From Bdellovibrionales bacterium (GTDB lineage: Bacteria; Bdellovibrionota; Bdellovibrionia; Bdellovibrionales; JAGQZY01), in the NCBI GenBank assembly GCA_020435205.1, contig JAGQZY010000012.1:1-42988 (forward strand): a stretch of DNA of 42,988 nucleotides. The letters run 5' to 3'. Of the stretch, positions 9,124 through 18,929 are shown piece after piece (the first letter of the stretch is position 1; every line of letters begins with the position of its first letter). The notes under the pieces are model-generated. The model was given only the letters and a program-made list of their open reading frames with translations, searched no databases and was not told the origin of the DNA. A program made the position numbers and the translations under genes.

Positions 9124-10855
9124 AAAGAAAAAAGCGAAAGCTAAAAAATCCGCGCGAGTTTCTCGCAGTAAACCTCTTACACAAAAATTTATTTTTGTAA
9201 CTGGCGGAGTTGTTTCTTCCATTGGTAAGGGTTTGTCAGCAGCCAGTCTTGCCACCTTGCTTGAGGCGCGCGGTTTTAAAGTGACTCTTATGAAGTGTGA
9301 CCCTTACATCAACGTTGATCCAGGAACTATGTCTCCTTTTCAGCATGGAGAAGTTTTTGTCACTGATGATGGGGCGGAAACGGATTTGGATTTAGGCCAT
9401 TATGAGCGCTTTACCAGCATTTCTTTGAATAAGTCCAATAGCACCACGGCTGGCCAAATCTATGAAAGCGTGATTCGTAAAGAACGCCGTGGTGATTATC
9501 TTGGTGGAACCGTGCAAGTCATTCCCCATATCACTGACGAAATTAAATCGAGAATTTTTGAAGCAGCTCAAGGTTCGGAGATCACTATTGTTGAGATTGG
9601 TGGAACGATTGGTGACATTGAAGGCCTTCCCTTCATTGAAGCCATTCGTCAAATGCGTGTGGATTTAGGTGTAGAGAACACCCTTTATGTACATGTGACT
9701 TATGTTCCTTACATAAAAGCCGCTGGTGAATTAAAAAGTAAACCCACTCAGCACTCGGTGAAGGCTTTGCGTGAGGTGGGAATTCAACCTGATATTTTAA
9801 TTTGTCGAAGCGAGCATCACATCCCCCATGAAACTAAATCTAAAATTGGATTGTTTTGCAGTATTCGTCCAGAAAACGTGATTGCAGCTTTCGATGCTCA
9901 AACGATATATGAAGTTCCTCTCATGCTTCATGATGAAGGTTTCGATGCTAAAGTTGTGGACTTGTTACAACTAGAAAATTCCACACCTCACCTGGAAAAT
10001 TGGACAAAAATGGTTAACACCATTAAAAGTCCAAGTCGTAAGGTGAATATTGGTATTGTCGGCAAGTATGTTAACCTCAAAGAGAGCTATAAATCGTTAA
10101 ATGAAGCCCTTGTTCACGGTGGTATCGCTTGTGATTCGCGAGTGGAGTTGACCTACATTAACTCGGAGAAGTTAAACAGTAAAAACGCCGTCAAAATGCT
10201 AGCGGGTGTGGATGGAATTCTCGTGCCGGGAGGATTTGGCGAGCGTGGGGCTGAGGGTAAAATTGAAGCTATACAATATGCTCGAGAAAATAATATTCCT
10301 TACTTTGGAATCTGCTTTGGGATGCAGTTGGCCGCTATCGAGTTTGCTCGCAATGTTTGCGGATTAAAAAATGCTTCGAGCCGCGAGTTTGAGGATAAAG
10401 TAAAAGGCCAAAGAAACTTTGTCATTGACCTTATGGAAGACCAAAAAGGAGTTTCCAACAAAGGTGGAACGATGCGCCTGGGTTCTTACTCTTGTGAATT
10501 AACTAAGGGAAGTGTAGCGAAAAAGTCCTACAAAAAATCAACTATTCTTGAGCGCCATCGCCATCGCTTTGAGTTCAACAATAAATTCCGCGGTATTTTT
10601 GAGAAAAATGGAATGGTTTTGTCGGGAATTTGCAAAGAAAGAGACCTGGTCGAAATCATAGAGATTCCTGATCATTTGTTTTTTGTTGGAGTTCAGTTTC
10701 ATCCGGAATTTAAATCCAAGCCACTTTCGCCCCATCCCTTGTTCACCAGCTTTGTTAAGGCCTCTTTAAAAAATCGAGAGATCCATGCCGGGGATAACAA
10801 ATCGGAGAAGAGCACCGGCGAAACCATTTCTGTCAATGAAGCTATGACCATGTAG
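9116..10855 (+). CDS. pyrG: CTP synthase
   Basis: This 579-residue enzyme converts UTP, glutamine and ATP to CTP. The synthetase domain begins [20 protein letters not shown] and has the metal-binding [14 protein letters not shown] segment. The class I glutamine amidotransferase domain has GGFGERG, nucleophile Cys400 in GICFGMQ, and the His/Glu pair in GVQFHPEF. Compared with E. coli PyrG (545 residues) it has a Lys-rich N-terminal extension of about 24 residues ([19 protein letters not shown]) and about 25-30 extra C-terminal residues. The ATG lies inside the end of kdsB, with AAGGAAG upstream. It supplies CTP for CMP-KDO and for nucleic acids. Confidence 0.98.
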   Translation: MAKKKKAKAKKSARVSRSKPLTQKFIFVTGGVVSSIGKGLSAASLATLLEARGFKVTLMKCDPYINVDPGTMSPFQHGEVFVTDDGAETDLDLGHYERFTSISLNKSNSTTAGQIYESVIRKERRGDYLGGTVQVIPHITDEIKSRIFEAAQGSEITIVEIGGTIGDIEGLPFIEAIRQMRVDLGVENTLYVHVTYVPYIKAAGELKSKPTQHSVKALREVGIQPDILICRSEHHIPHETKSKIGLFCSIRPENVIAAFDAQTIYEVPLMLHDEGFDAKVVDLLQLENSTPHLENWTKMVNTIKSPSRKVNIGIVGKYVNLKESYKSLNEALVHGGIACDSRVELTYINSEKLNSKNAVKMLAGVDGILVPGGFGERGAEGKIEAIQYARENNIPYFGICFGMQLAAIEFARNVCGLKNASSREFEDKVKGQRNFVIDLMEDQKGVSNKGGTMRLGSYSCELTKGSVAKKSYKKSTILERHRHRFEFNNKFRGIFEKNGMVLSGICKERDLVEIIEIPDHLFFVGVQFHPEFKSKPLSPHPLFTSFVKASLKNREIHAGDNKSEKSTGETISVNEAMTM

Positions 10856-10861
10856 GAAGCT

Positions 10862-11833
10862 ATGTCTACTGATATCCAAGAAGCCAAAAGAGTTCTCGAT
10901 ATTGAATCTCAATCCATTCTTGATCTTAAGGATCGTATTGATGATCGCTTTATTAAAGCGATAGAAATTATTATGGCTGGCCAAGCTAAAGTTGTAGTCG
11001 CTGGTATGGGTAAATCAGGCCATATTGGTCGGAAACTGGCGGCGACTTTAAGTTCCACTGGCACTCCCTCTTTGTTTTTACATCCTGCAGAGAGCTCCCA
11101 TGGAGATTTAGGGGTGGTCACGTCAGAGGATGTACTGATTGTGATCAGTTATGGTGGGGGTTCTCAGGAATTGCAGGACTTGATTGCCTATGCCTCTCGC
11201 AAAGGAGTCCCCATGATTGCCATGACCGGCAATATGGATAGTGAGCTAGCGAGAAGCGCCAACGTTGTTCTTGATATCAGTGTGAAAGAAGAAGCTTGTC
11301 CATTGAAGTTGGCGCCAACCTCGAGTTCGACGGCGACCTTAGCTTTGTGCGATGCTTTAGCTATGGCTTTATTGAAGCGAAGAGGGTTCAAAGAAGAGGA
11401 CTTTGCCGAGTTTCATCCTGGTGGAAAACTTGGACGCAGGCTTCTTACCCGCGTGCATGATCTTATGCACGACAATGGGGGGCTTCCTATTGTTGAGCTA
11501 GGGTCATCGATGGTGAGTGTCGTGGCTACCATGACAGGTGGGGACGTGCGTGGAGTCGCCGCGGTGGTAGACAAGCAAGGCTTTTTAAAAGGGGTGGTCA
11601 CCGATGGAGACCTTCGTCGTCACTTGGAAAAAAACAAAAATCCGCTGGAAGCTAAAGTCGAAGAGCTCATGTCCACAACTCCGAAAACGATTGATGCTGA
11701 TGAGTTAGCGGCTAAAGCTCTATTCATCATGGAACAGTTTTCTATTCAGTCCCTCTTTGTGGTGGACTCTGCCAGCAAAAAACCAGTAGGACTTATCCAT
11801 CTCCAAGATTTGATCCGAGCCCAAATCCGCTAA
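10862..11833 (+). CDS. kdsD: Arabinose-5-phosphate isomerase, KpsF/GutQ family
   Basis: This 323-residue enzyme interconverts ribulose-5-phosphate and arabinose-5-phosphate, the first step of KDO synthesis. The SIS domain (about 35-175) shows GMGKSGHIGRKLAATLSSTG and ESSHGDLG. Two CBS domains fill the C-terminus (about 200-320; VVTDGDLRR and VGLIHLQDL). The sugar-phosphate loop, usually SNSGET or SNSGES, reads SYGGGSQE here, an unusual variant. It starts six bases after the pyrG stop, with AGGA overlapping that stop codon. kdsA, often found between pyrG and kdsD, is absent. Confidence 0.93.
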   Translation: MSTDIQEAKRVLDIESQSILDLKDRIDDRFIKAIEIIMAGQAKVVVAGMGKSGHIGRKLAATLSSTGTPSLFLHPAESSHGDLGVVTSEDVLIVISYGGGSQELQDLIAYASRKGVPMIAMTGNMDSELARSANVVLDISVKEEACPLKLAPTSSSTATLALCDALAMALLKRRGFKEEDFAEFHPGGKLGRRLLTRVHDLMHDNGGLPIVELGSSMVSVVATMTGGDVRGVAAVVDKQGFLKGVVTDGDLRRHLEKNKNPLEAKVEELMSTTPKTIDADELAAKALFIMEQFSIQSLFVVDSASKKPVGLIHLQDLIRAQIR

Positions 11834-11892
11834 ATAAACCCATACCAAAGTCAGAGTTTGTCTTTTTTAAAAAGCAGGCGCACAATTTTTTT

Positions 11893-12396
11893 ATGGATGT
11901 GCATACTGAGAAATTGAAACATATCAAAATGTTAGTCATGGATGTGGATGGCATCATGACGGACACTCGAATAATGCTGGACCCCAATGGGGAATGGAAA
12001 AGATTTTTTTCTGTACGTGATGGGATCGGAATTAATCTATTACGTAAGCATGGGTATAAGACTGCCGTTATTACGGGTGCCCATTCCGAGGATGTGCAGA
12101 AACGAATGCAACATCTTAAAATTGATTACTTTTATGAAAACAAACTGGACAAATTGCCAGCCTATGAAGAGTTGAAAAATGAGTCTGGGTTCATGGACAA
12201 AGAGATCTGCTATATCGGTGACGATGTCTTTGATATTCCATTGTTAAAGCTGGTTGGGTTTTCAGCAACTGTTCCCGAAGCGGTTGAAGAAGTGAAAAAG
12301 GAATGTGATTATATAACCAAGAGACATGGTGGCTTTGGCGCGGTTCGTGATCTGTGCCAAATCATTTTGGAAAATGGCTATCATCATGAGGGGTAA
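11893..12396 (+). CDS. kdsC: KDO-8-phosphate phosphatase
   Basis: This 167-residue HAD-superfamily C0-type phosphatase removes phosphate from KDO-8-phosphate, giving KDO for KdsB. The catalytic motif MDVDGIMTD gives nucleophile Asp17 and acid/base Asp19. Motif II is ITGAHS, the conserved Lys lies in NKLDKLPAY, and the metal site is IGDDVFD. Length and N-terminus match E. coli KdsC without its longer leader. The ribosome binding site is poor and there are 59 bases of T-rich leader (11834-11892), so it may have weak or separate expression. The next gene begins three bases after its stop. Confidence 0.94.
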   Translation: MDVHTEKLKHIKMLVMDVDGIMTDTRIMLDPNGEWKRFFSVRDGIGINLLRKHGYKTAVITGAHSEDVQKRMQHLKIDYFYENKLDKLPAYEELKNESGFMDKEICYIGDDVFDIPLLKLVGFSATVPEAVEEVKKECDYITKRHGGFGAVRDLCQIILENGYHHEG

Positions 12397-12399
12397 ACA

Positions 12400-13152
12400 A
12401 TGAAATTATTGGCAGCTTTGATCATCTTTTTAATCGGATTCCAGGCCTTGGCGGTCACCATTGAATTCCCAGAAGAAGAATTGGCTCGTGAATCGGTTTT
12501 GCCCATCTTTGACAATACGGTTGCTGTGAAGTCTCGCAGAGTAACGACTGCAAAGCGCATTGAGCTTGGAATCGGAACGGGATTTGCTATGAATGAGCCC
12601 TTTTTCAATACCATGCGCTTTGGTGGTCATGTGGCCTATCATTTTAATGAGACCCATGGGGTTGTTTTTATGATGCAAATGTACCAGGGTGGATTGAGTA
12701 AGAATGGGGAGACTTTGGCTGGTACTGATTTGGTTGATGACAGCCCTGATAGCGTACAGTCCTACATCCGTATGAATTTTGCTCCAGAATCCAAGTACCA
12801 CGGATTTTTAAATTATCAAATTACCCCCTATTACGGAAAAATCTCGGTCTTTAAGGACTTCGTTATGAATCTCAGTCTTTATGGTCTGCTTGGAGTTGGT
12901 GGCGTGGATATCGGTGGTGAGTTTTCCCCGGGCCTCAATGTTGGTATTGGTCAAAAGTTCTATTTTTCTAACAATTGGGGGATCCGAGCAGATCTCTCTA
13001 TGTTAGCTTACCAAGGCATTAACTACTTCGCAGCTTCTGACGGTAGTGCATCGCCTTTAGAAAATGCCACTTCTGCTAAAGAGGTGAGCGAATTTGAAAA
13101 ACGTATGAACTATGACATGCAACTTTCTATTGCATTGATCATCTTGATCTAA
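12400..13152 (+). CDS. Outer-membrane beta-barrel protein, candidate GltA-like component
   Basis: This protein has 250 residues with signal peptide LLAALIIFLIGFQALA. The mature part has alternating amphipathic strands (RIELGIGTGFAMNEPFF, GGHVAYHFNETHGVVFMMQ, GVGGVDIGGEFSPGLNVGIG) typical of small 8- to 10-stranded barrels. It resembles the outer-membrane proteins that accompany gliding genes in Myxococcus. The start has GAGGGG six bases upstream and lies three bases after kdsC, so it may be co-transcribed with kdsC. A likely terminator follows. The second barrel gene and a TPR gene come next, an order like gltA-gltB-gltC. The barrel call is firm; the GltA link rests on gene order. Confidence 0.7.
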   Translation: MKLLAALIIFLIGFQALAVTIEFPEEELARESVLPIFDNTVAVKSRRVTTAKRIELGIGTGFAMNEPFFNTMRFGGHVAYHFNETHGVVFMMQMYQGGLSKNGETLAGTDLVDDSPDSVQSYIRMNFAPESKYHGFLNYQITPYYGKISVFKDFVMNLSLYGLLGVGGVDIGGEFSPGLNVGIGQKFYFSNNWGIRADLSMLAYQGINYFAASDGSASPLENATSAKEVSEFEKRMNYDMQLSIALIILI

Positions 13153-13201
13153 GTCTAAACCTTGTAACATAACAGCTGAATCCTGGTTGGTTTTTTGTCA
13201 A

Positions 13202-13228
13202 TGGACCAACTCGGGTCCAGTTATTTTT
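13202..13228 (+). terminator. Candidate intrinsic terminator after the first barrel gene
   Basis: A stem TGGACC/GGTCCA (13202-13207 with 13214-13219) and six-base loop AACTCG is followed by GTTATTTTT. It would end transcription from the kds region before the promoter-like TATAAT at 13258. Confidence 0.45.
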
Positions 13229-13257
13229 GATAAGTCTACAAATTCCTTAAACTTTTC

Positions 13258-13263
13258 TATAAT
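13258..13263 (+). promoter_or_regulatory. Perfect -10 box ahead of the Glt-like operon
   Basis: TATAAT at 13258-13263 lies 32 bases before the ATG at 13296. A consensus -35 is not seen at 16-18 bases upstream (best is CTACAA), so activator dependence is possible. It would start the run of genes 13296-23882, which have no other obvious promoter gap. Confidence 0.4.
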
Positions 13264-13295
13264 CTGTTAGCAGACTGACGACTTTGGAACGACAT

Positions 13296-14108
13296 ATGAA
13301 GAAACTATTTATTTTACTCCTTCTTGTTTATTCGCCAACGCTCTTTGCTCAAGATGCAAAGGATGATGCATCCATTGATGAGATCGAAGGGTTGTTCAAT
13401 GAAACTGAGGAAGAAGATGTGCGCAGTGCTCGCCCGAGTGCTCCTGAGAAAGCAGAATCGGAAGGGCCAAAGGTTAAAGACCTAGCGGATTTAAGTAAGC
13501 TAGAAACTTTTGACGATATTGCTGTTATTCAAAGACGCTATCTTCCCAAGACAGGTCGATTTGAACTCTATATAGCTGGCGGGACAAATCTTAATGACTC
13601 CTTCTTTGTGGGGAATGGAATTAACCTTCGTTTTGGTTACTATCTCAGTGAACGTTGGGGAATCGAAGGAATTTATAGCTATATTCAGAATGACAATCGC
13701 GATGTTACTAATGAGCTGCTCAATCGTGGTGTCAATACTGAAGGAATGGTCGCAACGGACCAGTATATGGGTGCAGATATTAAATGGACCCCCATTTATG
13801 GAAAGTATGCCTACTTCAATGAAAAAATCATCCCTTTTGATCTCTATTTTTCAGCGGGTATGGGGATGACCACACCTAAACTTGGTGACTCAGCAGCAAA
13901 CACTAGCTTCTCACCAGATCAAGCCTTAACTTATCGAGTGGGTACGGGGCAAATTTTTGCCTTAACAAAATGGATGGCCTTTCGCTGGGATCTTTCCTGG
14001 CACTTCTTTAGCGCGAAGTCGACGATTAATTCTTCTGAAAGCCTACACAATAACTTGTTTCTCAATGTTGGCTTGAGTTTCTTCTTTCCGGAGGCGAAGT
14101 ACCGATGA
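13296..14108 (+). CDS. Outer-membrane beta-barrel protein, candidate GltB-like component
   Basis: This protein has 270 residues. I use the ATG at 13296, which gives signal peptide KKLFILLLLVYSPTLFAQ; an in-frame TTG four codons earlier seems less likely. A charged linker (about 20-90) precedes a barrel with repeated amphipathic strands (RFELYIAGGTNLNDSFF, NLRFGYYLSERWGIEGIYSY) and a C-terminal strand LFLNVGLSFFFP. This matches the general outline of the Myxococcus-type outer-membrane barrel family. Its stop overlaps the next start (ATGA), so it is coupled to the TPR gene. Assignment as GltB-like is by context. Confidence 0.72.
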   Translation: MKKLFILLLLVYSPTLFAQDAKDDASIDEIEGLFNETEEEDVRSARPSAPEKAESEGPKVKDLADLSKLETFDDIAVIQRRYLPKTGRFELYIAGGTNLNDSFFVGNGINLRFGYYLSERWGIEGIYSYIQNDNRDVTNELLNRGVNTEGMVATDQYMGADIKWTPIYGKYAYFNEKIIPFDLYFSAGMGMTTPKLGDSAANTSFSPDQALTYRVGTGQIFALTKWMAFRWDLSWHFFSAKSTINSSESLHNNLFLNVGLSFFFPEAKYR

Positions 14109-15760
14109 GGAAAATATCTATACTCCTAATTCCTATTTTCTTGTTTACGAGCATCGCCCAGGCCAACAGCCGTGAGTTCGGCACTTCTTTAGATGAAGAG
14201 ATTCAAAGTCAGCTAGACAACCCGCAGTGGTTGATTGCTCAAAACAAAAAACGAAGCAAAAAAAGATCCTCAAGTCGGTCAAAGGGTGTGGATCTTTTGA
14301 CTAAAGCAAAAAAATTAGCGGTTGATAAGCGTTACGAGGAATCCTCTAAACTTCTTTTTTCTCTCACTCGTAGTTCTCGCTATCGTAGAGACTCTTCGCA
14401 AATCAAATATATCTTAGGTCTTATGCTCATGGAAATGGGACTGTACCAAGTATCTTCTTTTGTTTTTTATGATGTCATTAATGGAGAAGTGCGGTCTGGT
14501 AAAACCACGCGTTACCTTCGCCAGTCTCTTGGTAAGCTTTCTTTTTTAAGTAATGCTCTGGATAGTGATGTTCTTCTAAAATATACAATCTCGAAAATTC
14601 GCGTGAAAGATTTTCCAAGAGAACAAAAAGATCTATTTTATTTTCGGTTAGGTGAACTTCGTTTAAAAGAGAAGCGCTATTTGCAAGCTGCGAAGATTTT
14701 TTCACGCGTCGAGCAAGAATCGCCAGTTTATTCGCGGGCTTTATATAAACAAGGCTTGGCCTATGCTGAGGCCAGGCAGGGTGCTAAGGCCTTAGCTTCA
14801 TTTGATGAGCTATATAATATTAGTAAAAATAAGCCAATTACTGATACCAATCGTGTGAATGCTATTTTGGCAATGGCTCGAGTTTATTATCAAAATAAGA
14901 AATGGGATAAAGCTATCGAATATTATCGCAATATCCCAAGAGATACATGGCAGTGGCACGATTCTCTTTTTGAGCAGAGTTGGGCTATGTTGCGTTCTGG
15001 CCGCTATTTTCGATCCGCTTTAAGCAATTTTCATACCCTGCATTCAGCCTACTACGAGGACATTTATGCTCCTGAATCACTTTTGCTAAGAGGTATGGTT
15101 TATCTCTTTATTTGTCGATATGACGAAATGGGTAAAGTCCTTAACCTCTTTGATCGCGTTTACAAGCCGGTTGAAATGAAAATCAGAAGATTTGTTGGCA
15201 GTGCTTCAACGGCGAGTTACCTTGACGAGATCATCAAAGGAGAGGCCAACTATCAGGCAGGACGCAGGCAGAAGGAACCTCCATATAATACTCGCCTACC
15301 AAAGCTTGTTTTGAACAAGGTGATTAATCAGCCTAATATTCGCAGAAATCTCAACTATATTGAGGCTCTTTCCAAAGAAAAACAGCGTATGGAGAACCTT
15401 TCTACAGACTGGAGAGCTTCCGGAATTGGTCAATATGCTAAAAGAGTCATCGATAAGCGTATTGTTTCAACTAAGAATGTGGTAGCGAAGCAAGCAAAAA
15501 ATTATTTGCGAGGCTTGAAGTCAGAACTTCGAGACTTTTTTGAGCAAAGTGACTTTTTAAAGTTTGAAATGATTAGTGGTAAAAAAGAAGCTGTTCGCAA
15601 AAAGATTGCAGGAAAAGGAATCGAGAAGAAGCAAATTACAGATGAAGAATCTCGAGATTTCTTTATTGGTAATGGATATGAGTACTGGCCATACCAAGGT
15701 GAGTACTGGCTCGATGAGCTAGGAAACTACCACTACGTTGGGGTTCAAGCTTGTGAATAG
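14105..15760 (+). CDS. Exported TPR protein, candidate GltC-like
   Basis: This 551-residue protein has signal peptide SILLIPIFLFTSIAQA. A basic segment (KKRSKKRSSSRSK) precedes TPR helices from about residue 55 to 330 (for example RYLQAAKIFSRVEQESP, KWDKAIEYYRNIPRDTW). The C-terminus ends in an aromatic motif, YEYWPYQGEYWLDELGNY, ending in a Cys near the tail. A periplasmic TPR protein encoded right after two barrel proteins matches the gltA-gltB-gltC arrangement of Myxococcus, where GltC helps join the outer-membrane part to the machine. The start overlaps the upstream stop as ATGA. The TPR and export calls are firm; the GltC identity is inferred. Confidence 0.75.
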   Translation: MRKISILLIPIFLFTSIAQANSREFGTSLDEEIQSQLDNPQWLIAQNKKRSKKRSSSRSKGVDLLTKAKKLAVDKRYEESSKLLFSLTRSSRYRRDSSQIKYILGLMLMEMGLYQVSSFVFYDVINGEVRSGKTTRYLRQSLGKLSFLSNALDSDVLLKYTISKIRVKDFPREQKDLFYFRLGELRLKEKRYLQAAKIFSRVEQESPVYSRALYKQGLAYAEARQGAKALASFDELYNISKNKPITDTNRVNAILAMARVYYQNKKWDKAIEYYRNIPRDTWQWHDSLFEQSWAMLRSGRYFRSALSNFHTLHSAYYEDIYAPESLLLRGMVYLFICRYDEMGKVLNLFDRVYKPVEMKIRRFVGSASTASYLDEIIKGEANYQAGRRQKEPPYNTRLPKLVLNKVINQPNIRRNLNYIEALSKEKQRMENLSTDWRASGIGQYAKRVIDKRIVSTKNVVAKQAKNYLRGLKSELRDFFEQSDFLKFEMISGKKEAVRKKIAGKGIEKKQITDEESRDFFIGNGYEYWPYQGEYWLDELGNYHYVGVQACE

Positions 15761-15770
15761 AGGGGACGCT

Positions 15771-18700
15771 ATGAAAAAGGGCTTGTGGAGTCTGATTATT
15801 CTTTCGATGGTTATGTTTGCAGGCGACCAGTCTCTGGCTCAGTCGAATCGGAAACGTAAACAAATGGGTAACTTGACCCTGCAGAAATTGAAGTCAAATA
15901 TTCCACCATCGCAAGGTGTGGAAAAAAAGAAAGTCAGAGCTCGAAATGTGGGTTTAATTAAACCCCCGAGTTCTTCAAAATTTCAGGTTTTTGATGGTGA
16001 TCCTTTGAAGGCCGAATATAACCGCCTTGTTGATGAGGAAATTAAGCGTCTCTATAAATTGTCTCGTCAATATAAGCGAAGTCGTAGTCGCGGTGAGATT
16101 TGGCTTCGCTTAGGAGAAAGATATAAAGAAAAGGCACAGATCATTGATTTCCAGCTTCAAGATAAGTACGACAGGAAACTCAAAGAATATCATGAGGGAA
16201 AAACCAAAGTAAAACCACGCCCACCATCACGAAGTGAAGTTCGCGATTTTCATAAGCGAGCGATCCGTCTTTACGAGTGGTTTATTCGAGATTTTCCAAA
16301 AGATCGCAAAGTGCCTCAGGCCCTGTATGCTCTCGGCTATAATAACTTTGAGATTGGTAACCTCAAAAAAGGTGAAAAATATTACTTAGAACTAACCAAG
16401 AAATACCCTAAAAGTGTTTATGTCAGTGAATCGCATTTTGCCCTTGGTGAGTATTATTTTGAAAAAGAGGATTGGAAACATGCTCTTCCTCAATACTTAA
16501 AAGTAGTGAAGCGCCGACGCTCTCGTCTTTTTACATTTGCTCTGTATAAGGCTTCGTGGTGTTATTTTCGGTTAGGTAAATACCAGACAGCTTTGAAAAC
16601 TCTAGTACAAGTTATTAAGGTGAGTCGTGGTGATGACTCTGGCGAGTCTGTCGAGGGAACTCGCACTTTGGATAAATTGCGTCTCGCCAAGGAAGCTTTA
16701 GGTGATTACGTAACTTTCTATGAACAGACTGGGCGTTATAAGCAAGCTTATGATGACTTTATGGATATTACCCGCTCAGAAAAGCGCACTGTTGAAATGA
16801 TCGAACAATTAGGCTATCGCTATAGTTACAGTGGAAATCTAACGGCCTCGGTCTATCTATTTAAACAGCTCATTGCTTTAAATCCGAGTGCCCCCAAAGC
16901 GGCCAAGTATCAACATCAAATCGTACAGGACTTTCAGTCTACAGGACGTGTTAAGGAGTTTCGTAAAGAACTTTCCGTTTGGTTGGATCAGTTTGGGTCC
17001 ACGAGTGCGTGGGCCGAAGCTAATAAAGGTGATCCTAAAGTCATCAAAGAAAACTTTGATCTGCAGGAAAGCTCACTACGAAATCACACTTTGCAGCTTC
17101 ACCAGCAAGCTCTCAATGCTCGCACAAAATACTCTAAGCAATTGGCTGCAGGTTCTTACAAGATGTATCTCACTTATTTTAAAGGTGCTGCTAATTATGC
17201 AGAAATGAGGTTCTTTTATGGTGAACTTCTCTATGACCTTCAAGATTATGAAAAAGCCGCAGATCAATATGAAGCTGTAGCTTTAGCCGACCGTAAAGGT
17301 AAATACTTTGAAAAATCTGTGACTAACAATGTGCTTGCTAGAGAAAAGGCCATTCCAAACAATAAGCAAATGGAGGCTATGCGATCTAATCTCAAGGACA
17401 AGCTTTCGCCCATTCCTTTGAGCCCTCCAGTCAAAAAATTTGAACGCGCTTGTTTAATATATTTAAAATTTTTTCCTAACGGAGATAAGTCCTTAGAGAT
17501 TCAGCGCCGTCTAGGAACTATTTACTATTCACATAACCAATTTGATTCCTCACTCAGTATTTTGCGTAAGATTGTGAAGCAAAATCCGCGCTCAAAGGAT
17601 GCCATTATAGCTGCAGAAATTATCTTAGATATTCATCGATTAAGAAATAATCTTGATCAGTATCAAGATGAGGGTAAAGCCTTTCTTGCCAATCCAACGA
17701 TCGCTAGTTCTGCTTTCGGAAAAGATTTAAAAGTGAACCTACAGAAAGCTAAATTTTTGGTAGCGGATGATTACTCCAAGAAAGGTAATACTTTAAAGGC
17801 TGCTCAATCCTTTGAAGCCTTTGCAGCTGCGAACCCGGCATCCAGTCAGGCCCATGCCGCCCTTTTTAACTCGGCAGTGAATTTTGACAAGTCAGGATCT
17901 ATATTTGATGCAGTGAGGATGTATAAAAAGGTCATCGCCAAGCCTGGAAAAGGCGCTCAAGCGCAACTCAAGCAAGATGCTCGAAATAGCTTGGCTAAAA
18001 TCTACCAAAATATGGGTCTCCTTAAAGAAGCTGCCGAACAGTATGAGGCCTATGGTCGCAACGCCAAAGGGAATGATGCTATAAACGCCCTATTTAATGC
18101 GGCTGTCTTGTGGGATGCGCTCAATGAGTACCGCAAAGCTTTTAGCACCTACAATGTTTATGCTGGTTTAGCAAAAACCAAAGGTGAGCAGGAAGCCGCT
18201 TGGGCGAAAGCAGAAATGTACCGTCGGCAGAACTTGTATTCGAAAGCCATATACCAGTATGACAAGTTCATTAAGCTAAACTCCCCGGATCTTGAGAAAA
18301 TGATCAAGGCCCATTGGCATATTGCTGACTTTTACACCAAGCTTCGCAGTCATGGAAAAGCCAAGCAGTGGTACGAGAAAGTTGTTCGGATTGTGAATAA
18401 CACCGCTCGCGGTCGTAAGCTCGGAGCAAAGTATGGGGCGCAAGCGGACTTTATATTATCAATGAAATACATTGATGAAATGAAGGCGGTGAGATTGGGA
18501 AGAACAGAAAGCTCAATCACTAAAGGCCTCAATAAAATGAAAGAGCTTCAGAAAGTTTTGATCAAAAAAATGGCAGGAGTGATTAAGTATGACTACGGCC
18601 CGTCTGTGGTTGCGGCCCTCTCGGCTGAAGCGGAATCCTATGAGATCATTGCGATGACTTTTAAGAATATTCCCATCCCTAAGGAGTATGCCCAGGGGAA

Positions 18701-18926
18701 TGTCCTCAAGCAGTTTAAAGAGATGGCTACCACTCAAGAAAAAGAGTTTATTAATAAGGCGATTGGTGGTTACCGTGCGGCCTTTAACAAAGGCATTGCA
18801 TTGAAGGCTTTTGGTCCAGAGATGATCTCCAGTGCTCAAGCCCTGTATCGCCTTGATCCTCAAGGCTTTACCAATGCCGGTGAAATCAACGATGTTGGAG
18901 AAATTCCAGATACTATGGAGTTATAA
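15771..18926 (+). CDS. Giant exported TPR protein, candidate GltD/AgmU-like
   Basis: This protein has 1,051 residues. The ATG at 15771 follows AGAGGGG with five-base spacing and gives signal peptide KKGLWSLIILSMVMFAGDQSLAQ; an earlier in-frame TTG overlaps the previous gene and breaks the signal. TPR or TPR-like helical pairs cover most of the length, for example QALYALGYNNFEIGNLKKGE, EDWKHALPQYLKVVKRRR, DYEKAADQYEAVALADR and GLLKEAAEQYEAYGRN. In Myxococcus, GltD (AgmU) is a large periplasmic TPR protein encoded just before the TPR lipoprotein GltE (AglT), the same order as here. It probably forms a periplasmic scaffold linking motor and outer membrane. Confidence 0.78.
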   Translation: MKKGLWSLIILSMVMFAGDQSLAQSNRKRKQMGNLTLQKLKSNIPPSQGVEKKKVRARNVGLIKPPSSSKFQVFDGDPLKAEYNRLVDEEIKRLYKLSRQYKRSRSRGEIWLRLGERYKEKAQIIDFQLQDKYDRKLKEYHEGKTKVKPRPPSRSEVRDFHKRAIRLYEWFIRDFPKDRKVPQALYALGYNNFEIGNLKKGEKYYLELTKKYPKSVYVSESHFALGEYYFEKEDWKHALPQYLKVVKRRRSRLFTFALYKASWCYFRLGKYQTALKTLVQVIKVSRGDDSGESVEGTRTLDKLRLAKEALGDYVTFYEQTGRYKQAYDDFMDITRSEKRTVEMIEQLGYRYSYSGNLTASVYLFKQLIALNPSAPKAAKYQHQIVQDFQSTGRVKEFRKELSVWLDQFGSTSAWAEANKGDPKVIKENFDLQESSLRNHTLQLHQQALNARTKYSKQLAAGSYKMYLTYFKGAANYAEMRFFYGELLYDLQDYEKAADQYEAVALADRKGKYFEKSVTNNVLAREKAIPNNKQMEAMRSNLKDKLSPIPLSPPVKKFERACLIYLKFFPNGDKSLEIQRRLGTIYYSHNQFDSSLSILRKIVKQNPRSKDAIIAAEIILDIHRLRNNLDQYQDEGKAFLANPTIASSAFGKDLKVNLQKAKFLVADDYSKKGNTLKAAQSFEAFAAANPASSQAHAALFNSAVNFDKSGSIFDAVRMYKKVIAKPGKGAQAQLKQDARNSLAKIYQNMGLLKEAAEQYEAYGRNAKGNDAINALFNAAVLWDALNEYRKAFSTYNVYAGLAKTKGEQEAAWAKAEMYRRQNLYSKAIYQYDKFIKLNSPDLEKMIKAHWHIADFYTKLRSHGKAKQWYEKVVRIVNNTARGRKLGAKYGAQADFILSMKYIDEMKAVRLGRTESSITKGLNKMKELQKVLIKKMAGVIKYDYGPSVVAALSAEAESYEIIAMTFKNIPIPKEYAQGNVLKQFKEMATTQEKEFINKAIGGYRAAFNKGIALKAFGPEMISSAQALYRLDPQGFTNAGEINDVGEIPDTMEL

Positions 18927-18929
18927 TTT

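Noticed and set aside
11866-11880. Palindrome CTTTTTTAAAAAG before kdsC as terminator
   Set aside because: It has no loop or GC core; it is simply an AT-rich run.
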